Origin: Paenibacillus sp. FSL M7-0420
Lineage (GTDB): Bacteria > Bacillota > Bacilli > Paenibacillales > Paenibacillaceae
Reading direction: 5' to 3'
Assembly: GCF_038002345.1 (NCBI RefSeq)
Contig: NZ_JBBOCJ010000001.1
Coordinates: 1,178,001-1,242,000 of the forward strand
Length of the DNA stretch: 64,000 bases
The notes under the pieces are model-generated. The model saw nothing but the letters and a program-made list of their open reading frames with translations. It was not told the origin of the DNA and searched no databases. Made by a program: the position numbers and the translations under genes. Shown in pieces: positions 1-8,805 of this stretch; position 1 is the first letter of the stretch, and the number at the start of each line of letters is the position of its first letter.

Positions 1-2
1 AG

Positions 3-419
3 GAGGTGCGCTCCTTCTTCCTGAACACGCTGGACGGGGCCACCTCCAAGGAGGGGATCTTCCTGATCGGCACGACCAATTATCCGGATAAAATCGACCC
101 GGGTCTCATGAACCGCGCCGGGCGCTTCGACCGGGCCTATGAGATCAAGATGCCAAGCGAGGCGCTGCGCCTTGAATATCTGCAGCTGCGCGGCTTCTCC
201 GCCTTCGCAGGTGAGGAAGGCACGGCCACCGCTGCGCGTCTGACCGGGGATTTCTCCCTGACCCAGCTCGGCGAGCTGTATGTCAGTGCCGCACTGGAAT
301 GGCATGAGAACGGCACGGCAGATGTGGAGCTGCTTGTGCGCGGCATGCGCGGCGAGCTGGACAAGGGCCGCAAACGGGAATGGATGAAGGATGCTTCGGC
401 CAGTATCGGTTTTTATTGA
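3..419 (+). CDS. AAA+ family ATPase, C-terminal part (5' end outside window)
   Basis: The reading frame is open from the first bases, so the gene starts upstream and only its last 139 codons are here. What remains is the second half of an AAA+ ATPase core: a sensor-1 segment with IGTTNYP, followed by [13 protein letters not shown]. That carries the paired arginines of the second region of homology, which act as arginine fingers on the neighbouring subunit. An alpha-helical lid follows. The Walker A and B motifs would lie in the missing part. The family hydrolyses ATP to remodel proteins; the substrate cannot be read from this fragment. A weak hairpin terminator follows about 70 bp after the stop. 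Confidence 0.8.
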   Translation, partial: EVRSFFLNTLDGATSKEGIFLIGTTNYPDKIDPGLMNRAGRFDRAYEIKMPSEALRLEYLQLRGFSAFAGEEGTATAARLTGDFSLTQLGELYVSAALEWHENGTADVELLVRGMRGELDKGRKREWMKDASASIGFY

Positions 420-489
420 ATAAAATACGTGGAGAGCAGGCTGCCAGCGCGAATGAGGCTGGGGAATGAATCGCCAGAGTTAGCATGCA

Positions 490-511
490 GGGAGCCGGGA
501 GGCTCCCTTTG
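490..511 (+). terminator. Hairpin terminator, weak T-tract
   Basis: GGGAGCC at 490-496 pairs with GGCTCCC at 501-507 across a four-base loop and is followed by TTTGTG. It is placed to end transcription of the AAA+ ATPase gene. The short T-tract makes it a weak intrinsic terminator. Confidence 0.5.
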
Positions 512-933
512 TGCTGAATTTGGGCTCCTCCGCCGTTGCTGGCTGCTAGCCTTCGGTGTTTACAAATTAGAGGTTTCGGGGTCATCTGGGGAGTTCTGCG
601 GACACAGAGGACGTTATTTGGCGAAAAAGACGCCTTTTCTGCTCGTATCGGACTCAGGAGCCCCTATATTGTATTGTGGAGCGTAAACGGAGGCCGGAGA
701 GGGGACTTAACGACATCTGAGTCCGCCAGGCATGCGAAATGCTGTGTTCCGGCCAAATAAGGGATCTCCAGTCCGCAACGGGAGTGGCGGGGTTCGCTCC
801 CCCGCACATCGCACCCCGCACCATCGCATCTCGGCCCATTGCACCCTAGCGGATCCCGCCCCACCGCCCCTCCGGGGAAGAAGGACTTTGCTTGCGAACA
901 AAATGGATGGTTTCAGGAAATTTCGTACAGAGG
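512..933. other. Non-coding gap before the sigma factor
   Basis: About 420 bp between the ATPase terminator and the ECF promoter. Open frames here are short, lack ribosome binding sites and show no recognisable protein. I see no RNA structure, repeat or mobile element. Confidence 0.5.
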
Positions 934-959
934 TGTAACTTTTCGCATTCTCATACGTG
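934..959 (+). promoter_or_regulatory. ECF-type promoter of the sigma/anti-sigma operon
   Basis: TGTAAC at 934-939 is followed after 16 bp by CGTG at 956-959. This matches the architecture of Bacillus ECF promoters, with an AAC-containing -35 and a CGT-type -10 about 16 bp apart. It would give a leader of about 15-20 nt before the sigma gene, so the sigma factor probably transcribes its own operon. Confidence 0.6.
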
Positions 960-980
960 GATGCAGTAAGGGGGGAGGAG

Positions 981-1484
981 ATGGAGCCGAATTCGCTGGA
1001 TGAACTATATGAACAATATGTGGACGACATCTACCGTTATCTGCGCTCCCTCTGCCAGGACCATCATGCGGCCGAAGATTTGATGCAGGATACCTTTTAC
1101 CGGGCGTATCTGTATCTAGAGGATTGCCGGGAGGAACGGGTGAAGCCGTGGCTGTTCCGGGTCGCGTATAATGCATTCGTGGATTATACGCGCAAGGAGA
1201 AGCGGAGTGTGGCGAAGGAGGGTGCTTATTTCAGCAGCCTGCCCCACCCGGAGACAACGGAGGGCACTCTGCTGAAGCAGGAACGCTGGGAGGAAGCGGC
1301 GCGGGCACTTAGCCTGTTGCCGGAGGGGCAGCGCCATGCCCTGCTGCTGCACGATGTGCACGGGCTGAGCTATAAGGAAGCCGCTGACATTATGGAAGTG
1401 GGCTTGTCTCAATACAAGATACTCGTATTCCGCGCCAGGCAGAAGCTGCGTGAGGCGGATCGGAGGAGGAATGAGCATGAGTGA
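981..1484 (+). CDS. ECF-family RNA polymerase sigma factor (SigM-like)
   Basis: A 167-residue group 4 sigma factor. Region 2 (roughly residues 5-75) contains the core-binding stretch with AAEDLMQDTFYRAYLYL. Region 4 (roughly 105-160) has the helix-turn-helix with LSYKEAADIMEV. It directs RNA polymerase to promoters with AAC/CGT elements. ATG 981 was chosen over an earlier in-frame GTG because AAGGGGGG ends five bases upstream, and because the GTG lies inside the putative -10 element. The gene overlaps the next one by 8 bp. That neighbour resembles YhdL, the anti-sigma factor of Bacillus subtilis SigM, so a cell-envelope stress role is likely by analogy. Confidence 0.88.
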   Translation: MEPNSLDELYEQYVDDIYRYLRSLCQDHHAAEDLMQDTFYRAYLYLEDCREERVKPWLFRVAYNAFVDYTRKEKRSVAKEGAYFSSLPHPETTEGTLLKQERWEEAARALSLLPEGQRHALLLHDVHGLSYKEAADIMEVGLSQYKILVFRARQKLREADRRRNEHE

Positions 1485-2688
1485 GGAATTCAAAGAGAAG
1501 CTGCGCCAATATAGCGAGGGCACCCTCCCGGAGGAAGAGCGTGAGGAGCTTGAGAGCGAGCTTGTGAAGCTTGAGGCGTATCAGCAGTATCTGGAGGAGC
1601 AGATGGAACGGGAGGAGCAGGACGGGCAGGCTACCGGGAGTTGGACCAAGACGGATGCGCAAGGAAGCGCAGCTCCAGGGTTCAAAAAGGCGAAGAAGAA
1701 GCGAAGAGAGAAGTCCGTTATTCGCCGGGGTAAATGGAAGGCGCGGATTAACAATACACTTACTGTATTTTCGGCGTTCCTGATCTTTACGGTCATTAGC
1801 AGCATTATCACAATAGTCTTCTACAACACCGGAGACCGCGGCGACACTTACCGTGATGTGGTAGAATCAGCGATTGCCGTTACCCGCCCTAACACCACGG
1901 TGCGCCTTTCATCGGATGCGCATTATTTTTTCCGGTTGGAGTTATCCGGGAATCTGCTGAAGCAGGTGGGCAGCGAGAGCATTCAGGTGGGCAGCTATAC
2001 CCAGGATCTCCATCTGGGCCTGGCCAATATTGGTGAGTTTAATTGGACGGATGAGCGGAATGGGTCTGGAAAAGTGTTCTATTATCCGTCTGAGGAGGGC
2101 GGCGCCGTTGGAGGGGATGATAATGACCAGTGGAAGAGGCTGGCGAAGCTTCCTGAAGGTACGGTTGCTGAGGCGTTTCTGTCACTCGGCCATTTATATA
2201 CCACAGATGAACTCCTGAAGCAGTTGGAGCCGCTGAACCTTCAGCCTGTCTGGTTCGGTGCCGATACCGGACCTTCAACGAGGAATGACGATGTGGTTGT
2301 ATATCCGCTTGGCTTCCCCTATCAGCCCATTTGGCACAAGGACGATATGAAGACAACCCAAGTTACCAAGGAAAAAACAGGCTGGTTCAGCTCCGTATCA
2401 AGCTACAGCAGTGTATCGCCTTCTGTTGAAGAATACGGGAGCGGTGCGCTGCGGGATGCCAACTTTATCAAGACTCTTAAGCTGTTGCAGCAGCATCAGA
2501 CACTCGCGGGCAGAGCGGTGCATATCAACCAGTTAGATACCTCCGTGGCCTATCTGGAGCACAACGGAGTGAAGCTCTATGGAGCCGTTGTCACCGGACC
2601 GGTCAAGGAGCTGCTGAAGCTGCGCGAGGCTTCATGGGTAAGCCACCTCCAGGTAGGGGAAGTACGGCTGTGGAACTGGAGGGAGTGA
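1477..2688 (+). CDS. Membrane-bound anti-sigma factor, YhdL-like
   Basis: A 403-residue protein with an acidic N-terminus (EEFKEKLRQYSEGTLPEEE) like the sigma-binding segment of YhdL. One transmembrane helix follows near residues 95-118, then a large extracytoplasmic C-terminal domain. The arrangement fits the Sigma_reg_N / Sigma_reg_C families. The N-terminus should hold the upstream sigma factor at the membrane until an envelope signal arrives. The ATG at 1477 sits seven bases after GGAGGAGG; an in-frame ATG at 1471 is too close to it. The 8-bp overlap with the sigma gene implies translational coupling. No YhdK-like third gene follows. Confidence 0.85.
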   Translation: MSEEFKEKLRQYSEGTLPEEEREELESELVKLEAYQQYLEEQMEREEQDGQATGSWTKTDAQGSAAPGFKKAKKKRREKSVIRRGKWKARINNTLTVFSAFLIFTVISSIITIVFYNTGDRGDTYRDVVESAIAVTRPNTTVRLSSDAHYFFRLELSGNLLKQVGSESIQVGSYTQDLHLGLANIGEFNWTDERNGSGKVFYYPSEEGGAVGGDDNDQWKRLAKLPEGTVAEAFLSLGHLYTTDELLKQLEPLNLQPVWFGADTGPSTRNDDVVVYPLGFPYQPIWHKDDMKTTQVTKEKTGWFSSVSSYSSVSPSVEEYGSGALRDANFIKTLKLLQQHQTLAGRAVHINQLDTSVAYLEHNGVKLYGAVVTGPVKELLKLREASWVSHLQVGEVRLWNWRE

Positions 2689-2803
2689 GGACTACAATAG
2701 GAGATTGGGCAGGAGCCGCCGTTTACTTGCAAGGTTCGCGTATGCAGAAGAAAAGCCGCCTAGCCGGCCAAGGGGAAGAGGCAGCGGAAGCCGGGCCTCC
2801 CGC

Positions 2804-2833
2804 TTGCATTCCCTCTTTAGGGCATCGTACAAT
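2804..2833 (+). promoter_or_regulatory. Candidate sigma-A promoter and leader hairpin
   Basis: TTGCAT (2804-2809) and TACAAT (2828-2833) are separated by 18 bp and face the phosphodiesterase gene. In the resulting leader, AAATGGC at 2864 pairs with GCCATTT near 2899-2905 and the flanking GAGA/TCTC extends the stem. No T-tract follows, so this is a leader hairpin and not a terminator. Confidence 0.4.
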
Positions 2834-2950
2834 GAAAGAACGTAAACCTGGGCTTTGAACATGAAATGGCTGAGAGTCGCAGTTTACAGCGCTTCTCGGC
2901 CATTTGCGGTTTGGAATGCCGGTTAGGGTGACAATAGGAACAGGGAGTGG

Positions 2951-3463
2951 ATGCAGATGAAGATTGGAGTGGTCTCGGATACACATCTCTCAAGCCGGGC
3001 CAAAGGGCTGCCGTCCGTGCTTATAGAAGAATTCCGTCAGGTGGATATCATTCTGCATTTGGGTGACTGGGTGTCGCCGGAGATTTACGATATGCTCGCC
3101 GAGCTTGCTCCGGTAGAGGGGATTGCCGGGAACAACGATGGCTATGAGATTATTGAGCGCTTCGGCGAGAGCAAGATCCTTACGCTGGAAGGCATGCGCA
3201 TCGGAATGATTCACGGACACGCTCCGTATTCCCGCAAGGGTACGGATGGTAATGCGCTGCTCGCTTTTGAAGGCCAGGACGTAGATTGCATCCTCTTCGG
3301 GCATTCCCATCAGCCGCTGATGCGCCGGGAGAACGGGATTCTGCTGTTCAACCCCGGATCGCCAACGGACAAACGCCGGGAGAAGCAGTATTCCTTCGGC
3401 CTGATGGATATTGAAGATGGTAAAATCACGGCCCGTCATGTCTTTTACGATTCCAGGGAATAA
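2951..3463 (+). CDS. YfcE/MJ0936-type metallophosphodiesterase
   Basis: A 170-residue calcineurin-like phosphoesterase. It shows the metal-binding motifs in order: SDTH near the N-terminus, HLGDW, GNND, IHGH and the late GHSH, followed by NPGS. These residues bind two metal ions for hydrolysis of phosphodiesters. The cellular substrate of this family is generally unknown. Length is typical of YfcE/YsnB-like proteins. The start at 2951 follows AGGGAG by only a few bases; ATG 2957 (beginning MKIGVVSDTH) is an alternative two codons later. A GNAT gene follows after 12 bp, so the two are probably cotranscribed. Confidence 0.88.
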   Translation: MQMKIGVVSDTHLSSRAKGLPSVLIEEFRQVDIILHLGDWVSPEIYDMLAELAPVEGIAGNNDGYEIIERFGESKILTLEGMRIGMIHGHAPYSRKGTDGNALLAFEGQDVDCILFGHSHQPLMRRENGILLFNPGSPTDKRREKQYSFGLMDIEDGKITARHVFYDSRE

Positions 3464-3475
3464 GGGGGCGCAGCT

Positions 3476-3937
3476 ATGCTGAATTTTCGCTTTGAACGGG
3501 CGGGTCTTGAGGATGTGGAGGAGCTTGCGCCGGTATTTGATGAATATCGCAGCTTCTACGGGCAAGCCTCGGACCTGGAAGCTGCCCGGGAGTTCCTGAC
3601 GGCAAGGCTGCAACATGACGAATCGGTTGTCTTCATGGCCGTTGCCGGTGAGGGAGAGGACAGACGGATCTATGGGCTGGCGCAGCTGTATCCCTCGTTC
3701 TCTTCCATCACGGTTCAGCCCGTATGGATTCTGAACGATCTGTTCGTGACGCAGGAGCAGCGCGGGCAAGGATTGGGTTCGCTACTGCTTGAAGGCGTGA
3801 AGGGCTTCGCGCAGGGGACAGGCGCCAAGGGTTTGACGCTGTCCACCATGATCACCAATACCGGTGCACAGCGACTATACGAAGCCCAAGGTTATGAGCG
3901 GGACGAGAGCTTTTATACTTATCATTTATATTTCTGA
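3476..3937 (+). CDS. GNAT-family N-acetyltransferase
   Basis: A 153-residue protein with the GNAT fold: a central LNDLFVTQEQRGQGLGSLLLE segment (roughly residues 82-102) supplies the acetyl-CoA pyrophosphate-binding R-x-x-G-x-G/A loop. The late NTGAQRLYEAQGYER segment is the typical motif B end. It probably transfers acetyl from acetyl-CoA to an amine; the substrate is not predictable. TAAGGGGG lies a few bases upstream of the ATG. It follows the phosphodiesterase gene closely and precedes the HAD gene in the same direction. Confidence 0.85.
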   Translation: MLNFRFERAGLEDVEELAPVFDEYRSFYGQASDLEAAREFLTARLQHDESVVFMAVAGEGEDRRIYGLAQLYPSFSSITVQPVWILNDLFVTQEQRGQGLGSLLLEGVKGFAQGTGAKGLTLSTMITNTGAQRLYEAQGYERDESFYTYHLYF

Positions 3938-3959
3938 AGATATAGTTAGGAGAGTTATA

Positions 3960-4673
3960 GTGGTGGAGACAAGCAGTAAGCTGGCTGTATTTTTTGATCT
4001 GGATGATACGCTGTATGACCATCTGGTCCCGTTCAGGGAAGCCGTTCGTGAGGTACTGGCACCTGATGAGGGCAAGCTGGATTATGCGGAGCTGTTCTAT
4101 ACTGTACGGCATCACAGTGACCTGCTGTGGCCGAAGTATCTGCGCGGGGAAATGGAGCTGGAGGAGACGCGGGTGCTGCGGCTGGAGCTGGCTTTTGTCG
4201 AGTACGGGTTGCCGCTCAACCGGGAGCAGGCGGTGCAGATACAGGCCTCCTATATTGCCCGCCAGTACACGATTGAGATGATTGAAGGCGTAGCGGAGCA
4301 GCTGCAGCGCTTCATTAGCCAGGGCCATCCGGTAGGCATTATCACCAACGGCCCGCAGGATCACCAGATGGGCAAGCTGCGCGGGCTGGGCATCGACCGG
4401 ATCATTCCCCCGGAGATGATCTTCATCTCGGATGCAGTCGGTCTGGCGAAGCCGGACCCGGCCATCTTCGCTCATGTCAACAGGGTGACGGGAACGGCAC
4501 CGGAGAACAGCCTTTATGTGGGCGATACCTGGGCCAACGATGTGGTCGGCGCGCTTACGGCAGGCTGGCAGGTGTGCTGGTACAATCCGCGCGGGCGGAA
4601 GCCGGGCACGGCTCATGCGCCGAGCTATATTTTCACGAATTATAAGGAGTTCAGCGAGCTGCCGCTGGTGTGA
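3960..4673 (+). CDS. HAD-superfamily hydrolase (subfamily IA)
   Basis: About 237 residues. HAD motif I is FDLDDTLYD (nucleophile and acid/base aspartates), motif II the ITNG segment, motif III the lysine in GLAKPDPAIF, and motif IV the YVGDTWANDVVGA segment. A helical cap sits between motifs I and II, as in YjjG/YsaA-like nucleotidases and small-molecule phosphatases. The frame is open further upstream, into the GNAT gene. AGGAGAG at 3948-3954 points to the GTG at 3960, or the adjacent GTG at 3963. A strong terminator follows directly, making this the last gene of the run. Confidence 0.87.
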   Translation: MVETSSKLAVFFDLDDTLYDHLVPFREAVREVLAPDEGKLDYAELFYTVRHHSDLLWPKYLRGEMELEETRVLRLELAFVEYGLPLNREQAVQIQASYIARQYTIEMIEGVAEQLQRFISQGHPVGIITNGPQDHQMGKLRGLGIDRIIPPEMIFISDAVGLAKPDPAIFAHVNRVTGTAPENSLYVGDTWANDVVGALTAGWQVCWYNPRGRKPGTAHAPSYIFTNYKEFSELPLV

Positions 4674-4686
4674 TATTCATACAGAA

Positions 4687-4722
4687 AAGGTGCCCTCCGT
4701 GAGTGGAAGGCACCTTGTTTTG
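4687..4722 (+). terminator. Rho-independent terminator between convergent genes
   Basis: AAGGTGCC (4687-4694) pairs with GGCACCTT (4709-4716), followed by GTTTTG. It lies between the plus-strand HAD gene and the minus-strand apbE, and A-rich sequence on the other side lets it work in both directions. Confidence 0.75.
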
Positions 4723-4766
4723 TATTTTACCTGGAAGCTACTTAGCCGCATCAGCACTAAGCTCTG

Positions 4767-5900
4767 CTAATTAGCGAAGCTATAAGTCGAATCGGTCAGA
4801 TTCAGCCGTTTCTTCAGCTCAGAGGTGGCGTAGATCTTGTTGTCGTCTGTAATGAAGAAGGCCTCCACCTTCTCCGGCAGTGCCTCAAGATACTTCATGC
4901 CGTCTTCAAGGCCCATCAGGAACACACCGGTAGACAGTGCATCCGCATCGGTTGCATTCGGGCTCATGATGGTGATGCTCTTCAATCCGTTCTGGGAAGG
5001 GAAGCCTGTACGCGGATCGAGGATATGGTGGTAACGCACCCCGTCCTGCATGAAGAAGCGCTCATACACCCCGGAAGCATCAATGACCTCATCGGTAATC
5101 TTAATCGTGCCCAGCTGGGTGCCCCGGCTCTGATCGGGGTCCTGCAGGCCGATATTCCACTGGGAGCCGTTTGGCTTGTTGCCAAGGGCGATAATGCTGC
5201 TGCCGCCGAGATTGATCATCGCGCTGTTCAGGCCCTGAGCCTTGAGATAGTCGGCGATCCGGTCAGCCGCATAGCCTTTGCCGATTCCGCCCATGTCCAG
5301 CACCATACCCTCTTTGGCCAGCTTGACCGTCTTCGCAGCCTCATCGACAATTACATCCTTGTAATTGACCAGACTCCGGGCCTTGTCGATCGCCGCCTGG
5401 TCAGGCACATGCTCCCCGCCTTCGCCGATCGCCCATAGATCCACAAGCGGGCCAACCGTCGGATCATACAGCCCGTCCATTTCCTCAGCATATTTGAGGG
5501 AGAGCTTCACGATATCCAGCGTTTCATCAGACACAGCAACGGCTTCTTTGCCGGCGGCTTGATTCACCGCGTACAATTCCCCGTTCGTCTTGGTGCGGCT
5601 GAACTCGATATCCATCCGTTCCAGCATAGCCTGAATGTCGTCCATATTCTTCTGTTCCACCGTATCGCCGAACACCTTGATAGTGACGACCGTATCATAA
5701 ATATAAAACGTCTGCTCCAGGGATTTCGTATCGCCGTCTTTGGAGGCAGCAGCGCCAGGGGTTCCGGTAGCAGCAGGGCTGTCTTCACTCTTGTTGCCCA
5801 TTGTAAGCCAGATTACCACAGCCGCAGCGATAACAACGACTAGAGCGGCCAGAATGACAAGGGTTTTTTTGTTCTTAGATTTTTTTTTGATTTCAGACAT
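4767..5900 (-). CDS. apbE: FAD:protein FMN transferase, ApbE family
   Basis: A 377-residue protein with an N-terminal membrane anchor (residues about 13-34) and an ApbE domain. ApbE transfers FMN from FAD to Thr/Ser of target flavoproteins on the outer face of the membrane, for example RnfG/NqrC-type subunits. Supporting segments are YIYDTVVTIKVFG near the start, VLDMGGIGKGYAAD in the middle, GGSSIIALG, and the late ATDADALSTGVFLMG carrying conserved Asp and Thr residues for metal and flavin binding. There is no lipobox cysteine, so it is anchored by its helix. The ATG at 5900 is preceded by GGTGG at five bases. No candidate acceptor flavoprotein is encoded nearby. Confidence 0.9.
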   Translation of the reverse strand: MSEIKKKSKNKKTLVILAALVVVIAAAVVIWLTMGNKSEDSPAATGTPGAAASKDGDTKSLEQTFYIYDTVVTIKVFGDTVEQKNMDDIQAMLERMDIEFSRTKTNGELYAVNQAAGKEAVAVSDETLDIVKLSLKYAEEMDGLYDPTVGPLVDLWAIGEGGEHVPDQAAIDKARSLVNYKDVIVDEAAKTVKLAKEGMVLDMGGIGKGYAADRIADYLKAQGLNSAMINLGGSSIIALGNKPNGSQWNIGLQDPDQSRGTQLGTIKITDEVIDASGVYERFFMQDGVRYHHILDPRTGFPSQNGLKSITIMSPNATDADALSTGVFLMGLEDGMKYLEALPEKVEAFFITDDNKIYATSELKKRLNLTDSTYSFAN

Positions 5901-6140
5901 ATTCCACCATCCATACAATTAGTTTCGTGGTTGCATCTTTACTATCATACCCCAGAAAGAACGGCAATGGATACTCATTTGGTGACATTTTGTGCAGAAG
6001 AGCAGCTTGCCGAGTGCCGAATCCGGTGATATTTTGATGAAAATATTGTCTTCTTCCCGGTGGCGTGGTAAATTGGGTGATAATTAATGACCGGAAATAA
6101 ATTCTAGTCAATATGTATTCTAGAGAATGGAGTGTTACCC

Positions 6141-6713
6141 ATGTCCATTGACCGTAAAGCATTAATCCTGCAGGCAGCCACCCTGTCCTTTGTTCAATTT
6201 GGCTATAAGGCTACGACGATGGATCAGGTATCCAGAATTGCCAATGTGGGCAAAGGCACGATCTATACCTTTTTCAAAACCAAGGAAGAACTGTTCGAGG
6301 AAATTCTGGACAAGGCCACCTCCGAATTAACATCGGTGCTGAACCGTGTGGCTGCGCAGCGAACTTCCTTCGTGCATAAGCTGCTTAATCTGCTGGACTC
6401 CATTCTGGAATTCCGCCTGGACCATGAGCTGTTCGTCAAGCTGGCCCAGGAGGTACGGGACATCGGTACGGCCCAGGCGCTCGAAGGAGTGAAGCGGATG
6501 GAGGGCTACGCGCTGGACTTCCTGCAGCAGCAGATCGGAGAGGCCATCGGGAGTGGAGAAGTGAAGCCCTGCGATGCCAGTGTGGCGGCGTTTATGATTC
6601 TGCGGATGTATCTGGCGCTGACCACGGAATGGAACAAATCCCATGAGCCGCTGGATCAGGACAAGATCAAAGAGCATATGATTCTGTTCATCTCCACCGG
6701 AATGCTGCAATAG
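6141..6713 (+). CDS. TetR/AcrR-family transcriptional regulator
   Basis: A 190-residue regulator. The N-terminal helix-turn-helix (residues about 8-55) contains TMDQVSRIANVGKGTIYTFFKTKEELF, the standard TetR DNA-recognition segment. The C-terminal half is a ligand and dimerisation domain of unknown specificity. GGAGTG at 6128-6133 is seven bases before the ATG at 6141. Just upstream, ATTCTAG occurs twice (near 6101 and 6117), with CTAG ends that could form an operator. No transporter or enzyme operon is adjacent in the same direction, so its target is unclear; the divergent apbE is one candidate. Confidence 0.85.
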   Translation: MSIDRKALILQAATLSFVQFGYKATTMDQVSRIANVGKGTIYTFFKTKEELFEEILDKATSELTSVLNRVAAQRTSFVHKLLNLLDSILEFRLDHELFVKLAQEVRDIGTAQALEGVKRMEGYALDFLQQQIGEAIGSGEVKPCDASVAAFMILRMYLALTTEWNKSHEPLDQDKIKEHMILFISTGMLQ

Positions 6714-6914
6714 AGGCAAACTAGCGAATTGTTGTAATGACTAAACAGAGCTTCAGATTGTACGTTGAGCTGTTCCGGCACCCCGGGCTATAATGAAAGC
6801 GTTAATGAAGACGATTATGGCGCAGCTGAAGTCTAGAGCTGGCATGGCGGCGGGGGACTGCTGTCCTGTTCCAGATGGATGAGAGCGCCTTCAGACAAAG
6901 TGAGGCTGATGGTT

Positions 6915-8669
6915 ATGGAAGAGTATAACAGCGGTATCGGGCTTGGCGGGCAGGAGGGTCCGGCGGCACCCCAAGATCCAGTGGAGCGCCGTAACGGCTT
7001 CTTCGTCATGTTCGAGACGGCGGTTGAGGCAACCGCCCGGGCGGAGGGCAAGCCCTCGCAGGAGGTCTATCTGGAAGGCAATTATCTGATCGATAAGGCC
7101 AAATACATAGGCGGGGTCACGGATGAGCAGATGCTGGCGATGCTTAGAGACTGGAGCGGCTTCCGCAAGCTGGTGCACAGCATTGGAGTGTCCGTGAAGA
7201 CGGCGGAAGAGGGGGCAGCAGTCACTTTTCTTATGCAGAATTGGGGCAGAACCAGCAAGTATGAGACCGGCACGCAGCTGCGGGTCCCCTGCCCGGGCGA
7301 CGGAACGGAAATCCTAGTGAAGCTGGAGGAGCATGAGTGGTCTGAGGAGGATGTGGCTCCCGGCAAATATGCCTTTGAATTCAACAATGAGGGGGAACTG
7401 GGGACAGCGAGCATCGTTCTCTACCTGAATGACGGGTACACCGCGCCTGAGCTGACAGCGGAACCTTCCGTAGACTTCGATTCGTCTGCTTACCGCGCGA
7501 TGATTGCGAAGTCTCTGTTATATTCGGGCAATAACCGGCGGCTGAAGCGGGCTATGGACAAGGCTGCTAGCGGCGAAGATGTGACGATTGCTTATATTGG
7601 CGGGTCCATCACTCAGGGGGCTGGAGCTAAACCCATTCATACAGAATGCTATGCCTATCAGTCGTACTTGAGATTTAAGGAGCTATTCGGCAAGGAGGGT
7701 GGAGAGAATATTCATTTCATCAAGGCCGGGGTTGGCGGGACGCCCTCTGAGCTTGGGATGATCCGCTATGAGCGGGATGTGCTGAGGGATGGTGCAGCCG
7801 CTCCCGACATCGTAGTGGTGGAATTTGCCGTGAATGATGAAGGGGACGAGACGAAGGGCAACTGCTTCGAGAGTCTTTGTCTCAAAATCCTGTCTGCGCC
7901 GAATCAGCCTGCCGTCATTCTGCTGTTCAGTGTCTTCGTGAATGACTGGAACCTGCAGGACCGCCTCTCCCCGGTAGGCAGACGCTATAATCTCCCTATG
8001 GTTAGTGTCAAAGATGCAGTAACAGAGCAGTTCCGGCTGAGCAAGGCCGAAGGGAATATCATCTCCAAACGGCAATTTTTCTACGATATCTATCACCCCA
8101 CGAATGACGGGCACCGCGTAATGGCGGACTCCCTGGGCTACCTTTTCTCCGAGACCGCCCGGATGGGATTGGATGAAAAGGAGCAGGATACTCTGGCGGG
8201 ACCGCCTGTGCTCGGCAATGATTTTGCCCATGTCCGGCTGCTGGACCGTATAAGTGATCTGGGCAGCGCAGGTACTGCGGTTGCTATTGAAGCAGGCGGC
8301 TTCCACGGTACGGATGAGGAGCTGCAGCAGGTGGAGCTGGATGCCAATCCGTTCGGCACTCCGCAATTCCCGCATAACTGGATGCACACGGCTGCGTCCG
8401 GTGAGGATCGCTTCAGGCTGACAATCACCAGCAAGAATCTGATCCTGGTCTTCAAGGATTCGGGCAGCCCGGATGTAGGCAAGGCGGAGGTTCATGTGGA
8501 CGGCAAGCTGGTTCTGACGGCAGATCCGCATGTGAATAGCTGGACGCACTGCAACGCTGTGATTCTATACAACAATGAGCAGAGCGAGGAGCATGTGGTG
8601 GAGATCCGGATGGTGCCTGAGGATCAGGAGAAGAGCTTCACCATCCTGGGCTTTGGCTATACGGCTTAA
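6915..8669 (+). CDS. SGNH/GDSL-type hydrolase with N- and C-terminal beta domains
   Basis: About 584 residues. A central SGNH hydrolase domain has GGSITQGAG (catalytic Ser), a block II Gly region, EFAVNDEGD (block III Asn) and YDIYHPTNDGH (catalytic Asp-x-x-His pair). It is preceded by about 200 residues of beta-rich sequence and followed by a roughly 170-residue beta domain. Such enzymes remove acetyl or other acyl groups, often from carbohydrates; the substrate is unknown. No signal peptide is visible, so it is probably cytoplasmic. The frame is open from 6879; AGTGAGG at 6899-6905 favours ATG 6915, with ATG 6909 also possible. A long terminator follows. Confidence 0.8.
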   Translation: MEEYNSGIGLGGQEGPAAPQDPVERRNGFFVMFETAVEATARAEGKPSQEVYLEGNYLIDKAKYIGGVTDEQMLAMLRDWSGFRKLVHSIGVSVKTAEEGAAVTFLMQNWGRTSKYETGTQLRVPCPGDGTEILVKLEEHEWSEEDVAPGKYAFEFNNEGELGTASIVLYLNDGYTAPELTAEPSVDFDSSAYRAMIAKSLLYSGNNRRLKRAMDKAASGEDVTIAYIGGSITQGAGAKPIHTECYAYQSYLRFKELFGKEGGENIHFIKAGVGGTPSELGMIRYERDVLRDGAAAPDIVVVEFAVNDEGDETKGNCFESLCLKILSAPNQPAVILLFSVFVNDWNLQDRLSPVGRRYNLPMVSVKDAVTEQFRLSKAEGNIISKRQFFYDIYHPTNDGHRVMADSLGYLFSETARMGLDEKEQDTLAGPPVLGNDFAHVRLLDRISDLGSAGTAVAIEAGGFHGTDEELQQVELDANPFGTPQFPHNWMHTAASGEDRFRLTITSKNLILVFKDSGSPDVGKAEVHVDGKLVLTADPHVNSWTHCNAVILYNNEQSEEHVVEIRMVPEDQEKSFTILGFGYTA

Positions 8670-8685
8670 GAATCGAGCGGGTAGA

Positions 8686-8735
8686 AAAGGGTGTCACCGT
8701 GGCAGCACGAAGCTGCTTCCGGTGACACCCTTTTT
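8686..8735 (+). terminator. Strong bidirectional terminator
   Basis: AAAGGGTGTCACC (8686-8698) pairs with GGTGACACCCTTTT (8721-8734) and is followed by T residues. An inner GCAGC/GCTGC pairing extends it. It separates the plus-strand SGNH hydrolase from the convergent glycosyltransferase. Confidence 0.85.
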
Positions 8736-8805
8736 GTACCGTTCATGAACAGGACGGCGTTTCAGCTTGTGGCTCAGGACTTCTGGGTAGCGCGGAATTC
8801 TGTGC

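Noticed and set aside
429..938. Several short frames between the AAA+ ATPase and the sigma gene
   Set aside because: No ribosome binding sites, mutual overlap on both strands, no recognisable protein features.
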